A DNA stretch of 64,000 nt from Paenibacillus planticolens (GTDB lineage: Bacteria > Bacillota > Bacilli > Paenibacillales > NBRC-103111), in the NCBI RefSeq assembly GCF_013141725.1, contig NZ_WHNZ01000045.1:301722-365721 (forward strand). The letters run 5' to 3'. Position numbers and translations under genes: made by a program. The notes below the pieces were generated by a model. That model made no database searches, was not told the DNA's origin, and worked only from the letters and a program-made list of their open reading frames with translations. The stretch's first letter is position 1. Every line of letters starts with the position of its first letter. Shown one piece after another: positions 62,856 to 64,000 of the stretch.

Positions 62856-63923
62856 GTGCCGACAGTAGCCGTTTCTCAATTAAAATATGGTGAAAAACTA
62901 GGCGATCATGTAGTAACGAAATTGGGGAATGTCCTTTTTTACAAAGGGAAGGTCATCAATGAAAGAGATATTGAGATTCTAAAAGCATTTCTCATCCCTT
63001 CTGTTTTTATTGAATCGAAGAACGGCATTGAGCCGGAGGCGGCCATTGAGGATACGAAGGCGAAAGAGGTTGATTCCGTTCCTCCTTTTTATGTTGAGTA
63101 TCAGAATATGTTAAAGCTGCTTAAACGCGTTTTCTTACTTGCCAATGGCGGTCAAACATTACCGATCTTAGACATTCGTAACGGACTTGAAGCACTTATT
63201 CAGCATATCGATACCTATAAAGTACTTACTTTTACTCCCAAAAATCGCAATCTCCAAGATTACATTTATCACAAAAGCATCATGGTTAGCTTGACCTCCT
63301 ATTCTTTAGCCAGATGGCATGGTCTCCCTCAGAAAGATTTAATGCAAATTGCATTAGCCGGTCTCCTGCATGACATTGGCGTTTCCAAAGTGGATGCTTC
63401 CATTCTGGAGAAAAAGGGCCGATTAGTGGCATCTGAGATGGAGGAGATTAAACAACATACGCTAATAGGGTATCAAATTCTCAAAAATGTGTCTGGTATC
63501 AACGAAGGTGTTAAATTAACAGCCGTTCAGCATCACGAACGTGAGGATGGTTCCGGTTATCCGCTAGGAGTGAAAGGCGATAAGATCCACATGTATGCTA
63601 AAATTGTGGCGATTGCGGACATTTATAATGCGATGACCAACGAACGATTCCACAAAACAGCGATGTCTCCTTATCTTGTTCTAGAGCAGCTCTTCACGGA
63701 GTCATTCGGTAAAGTAGATCCTACCTTGGTTCAGGTGTTTATAAACAAGTCTACACAAATTAGCAATGGGACATTGGTTAAGCTCAGTGATAATCGTGTC
63801 GGAGAGATCGTATTCTCGGATCGCTCACATCCGACTAGGCCTTGGGTGAACGTAAATGGAACGATTGTTAATCTGGTTGTAGAGAGAAGCTTATTTATTC
63901 AGGATGTTATCGGACATGTATAA
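62856..63923 (+). CDS. HD-GYP domain phosphodiesterase-like protein
   Basis: 355 residues from GTG 62856. N-terminal wing-like domain; HD in LLHDIGVSKVD, HHERxDGSGYP in the GYP segment. Likely cleaves cyclic-di-GMP, though not all HD-GYP proteins are active. Typical neighbour of gyrA in Paenibacillus. Confidence 0.9.
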   Translation: MPTVAVSQLKYGEKLGDHVVTKLGNVLFYKGKVINERDIEILKAFLIPSVFIESKNGIEPEAAIEDTKAKEVDSVPPFYVEYQNMLKLLKRVFLLANGGQTLPILDIRNGLEALIQHIDTYKVLTFTPKNRNLQDYIYHKSIMVSLTSYSLARWHGLPQKDLMQIALAGLLHDIGVSKVDASILEKKGRLVASEMEEIKQHTLIGYQILKNVSGINEGVKLTAVQHHEREDGSGYPLGVKGDKIHMYAKIVAIADIYNAMTNERFHKTAMSPYLVLEQLFTESFGKVDPTLVQVFINKSTQISNGTLVKLSDNRVGEIVFSDRSHPTRPWVNVNGTIVNLVVERSLFIQDVIGHV

Positions 63924-63932
63924 AATGTTAGG

Positions 63933-63960
63933 AACCCCCTGAATAAGGCGGGTTTTCTTT
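63933..63960 (+). terminator. Terminator of the HD-GYP gene
   Basis: AACCC..CCT pairs with AGG.CGGGTT followed by TTCTTTATTT. Confidence 0.75.
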
Positions 63961-64000
63961 ATTTCAAAAGAATATGAATAAAAAGCTTGCATTCTATTTC

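Overview
The window is chromosomal DNA of a low-GC Gram-positive spore former, most likely Paenibacillus. It carries the standard Firmicutes replication-origin neighbourhood: rpmH-rnpA-yidC-khpB-mnmE-mnmG-rsmG-noc-parA-parB on the minus strand facing dnaA-dnaN-yaaA-recF-remB-gyrB-gyrA on the plus strand. It also has the complete wal operon, spore gene yyaC and parS sites. Protein sequences and small families (CxxH/CxxC protein, DUF951, DUF4446, YjzC) fit Paenibacillaceae.

Layout. 1-352: 5' part of a membrane sensor-domain gene running off the left edge. About 567-12370: an AT-rich accessory island abutting the 3' end of rlmH. Six copies of an rlmH-3'-end att-like sequence (near 567, 785, 4057, 7283, 9515 and 12361) cut it into modules of about 2-3.3 kb. 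Each large module holds one to four mostly minus-strand genes: RHH regulator plus DUF4145 and a DUF5677-like protein; DUF4238, a membrane zinc-ribbon protein and a PLD nuclease; a DUF6602-type nuclease with two small genes; and a HEPN-STAND NTPase. rlmH is the SCC (staphylococcal cassette chromosome) target, and the core TATCATAAGTGA matches SCC att sites, so this looks like a composite SCC-like array of defence-type cassettes. No recombinase gene is in the window.

12368-24610: rlmH, CxxH/CxxC protein, HtrA protease, walRKHIJ, an exported LysM-G5-M23 protein and purA with a long leader. 24611-25584: repeat-rich spacer. 25585-32321: dnaB, rplI, gdpP, yybS, MazG-like, cupin, rpsR-ssb-rpsF. 32553-40062: accessory block with a five-gene secreted-protein/ABC/two-component operon, a Tat-type beta-helix protein and a lipoprotein. 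40282-46849: tRNA-Ser, DUF951, MscS, DUF3343, yyaC, DUF4446, cysteine-desulfurase-family enzyme, parB, parA, noc. 47092-53303: tRNA-modification, membrane-insertase and RNase P genes. 53304-55481: bipartite oriC around dnaA. 55482-63923: replication and topoisomerase genes and an HD-GYP protein.

How they work together: the core controls replication initiation, segregation, cell-wall homeostasis and tRNA/rRNA modification. The left island is the part that looks horizontally acquired and modular, and it is the best candidate for new biology. All calls come from reading the sequence; no database search was run.
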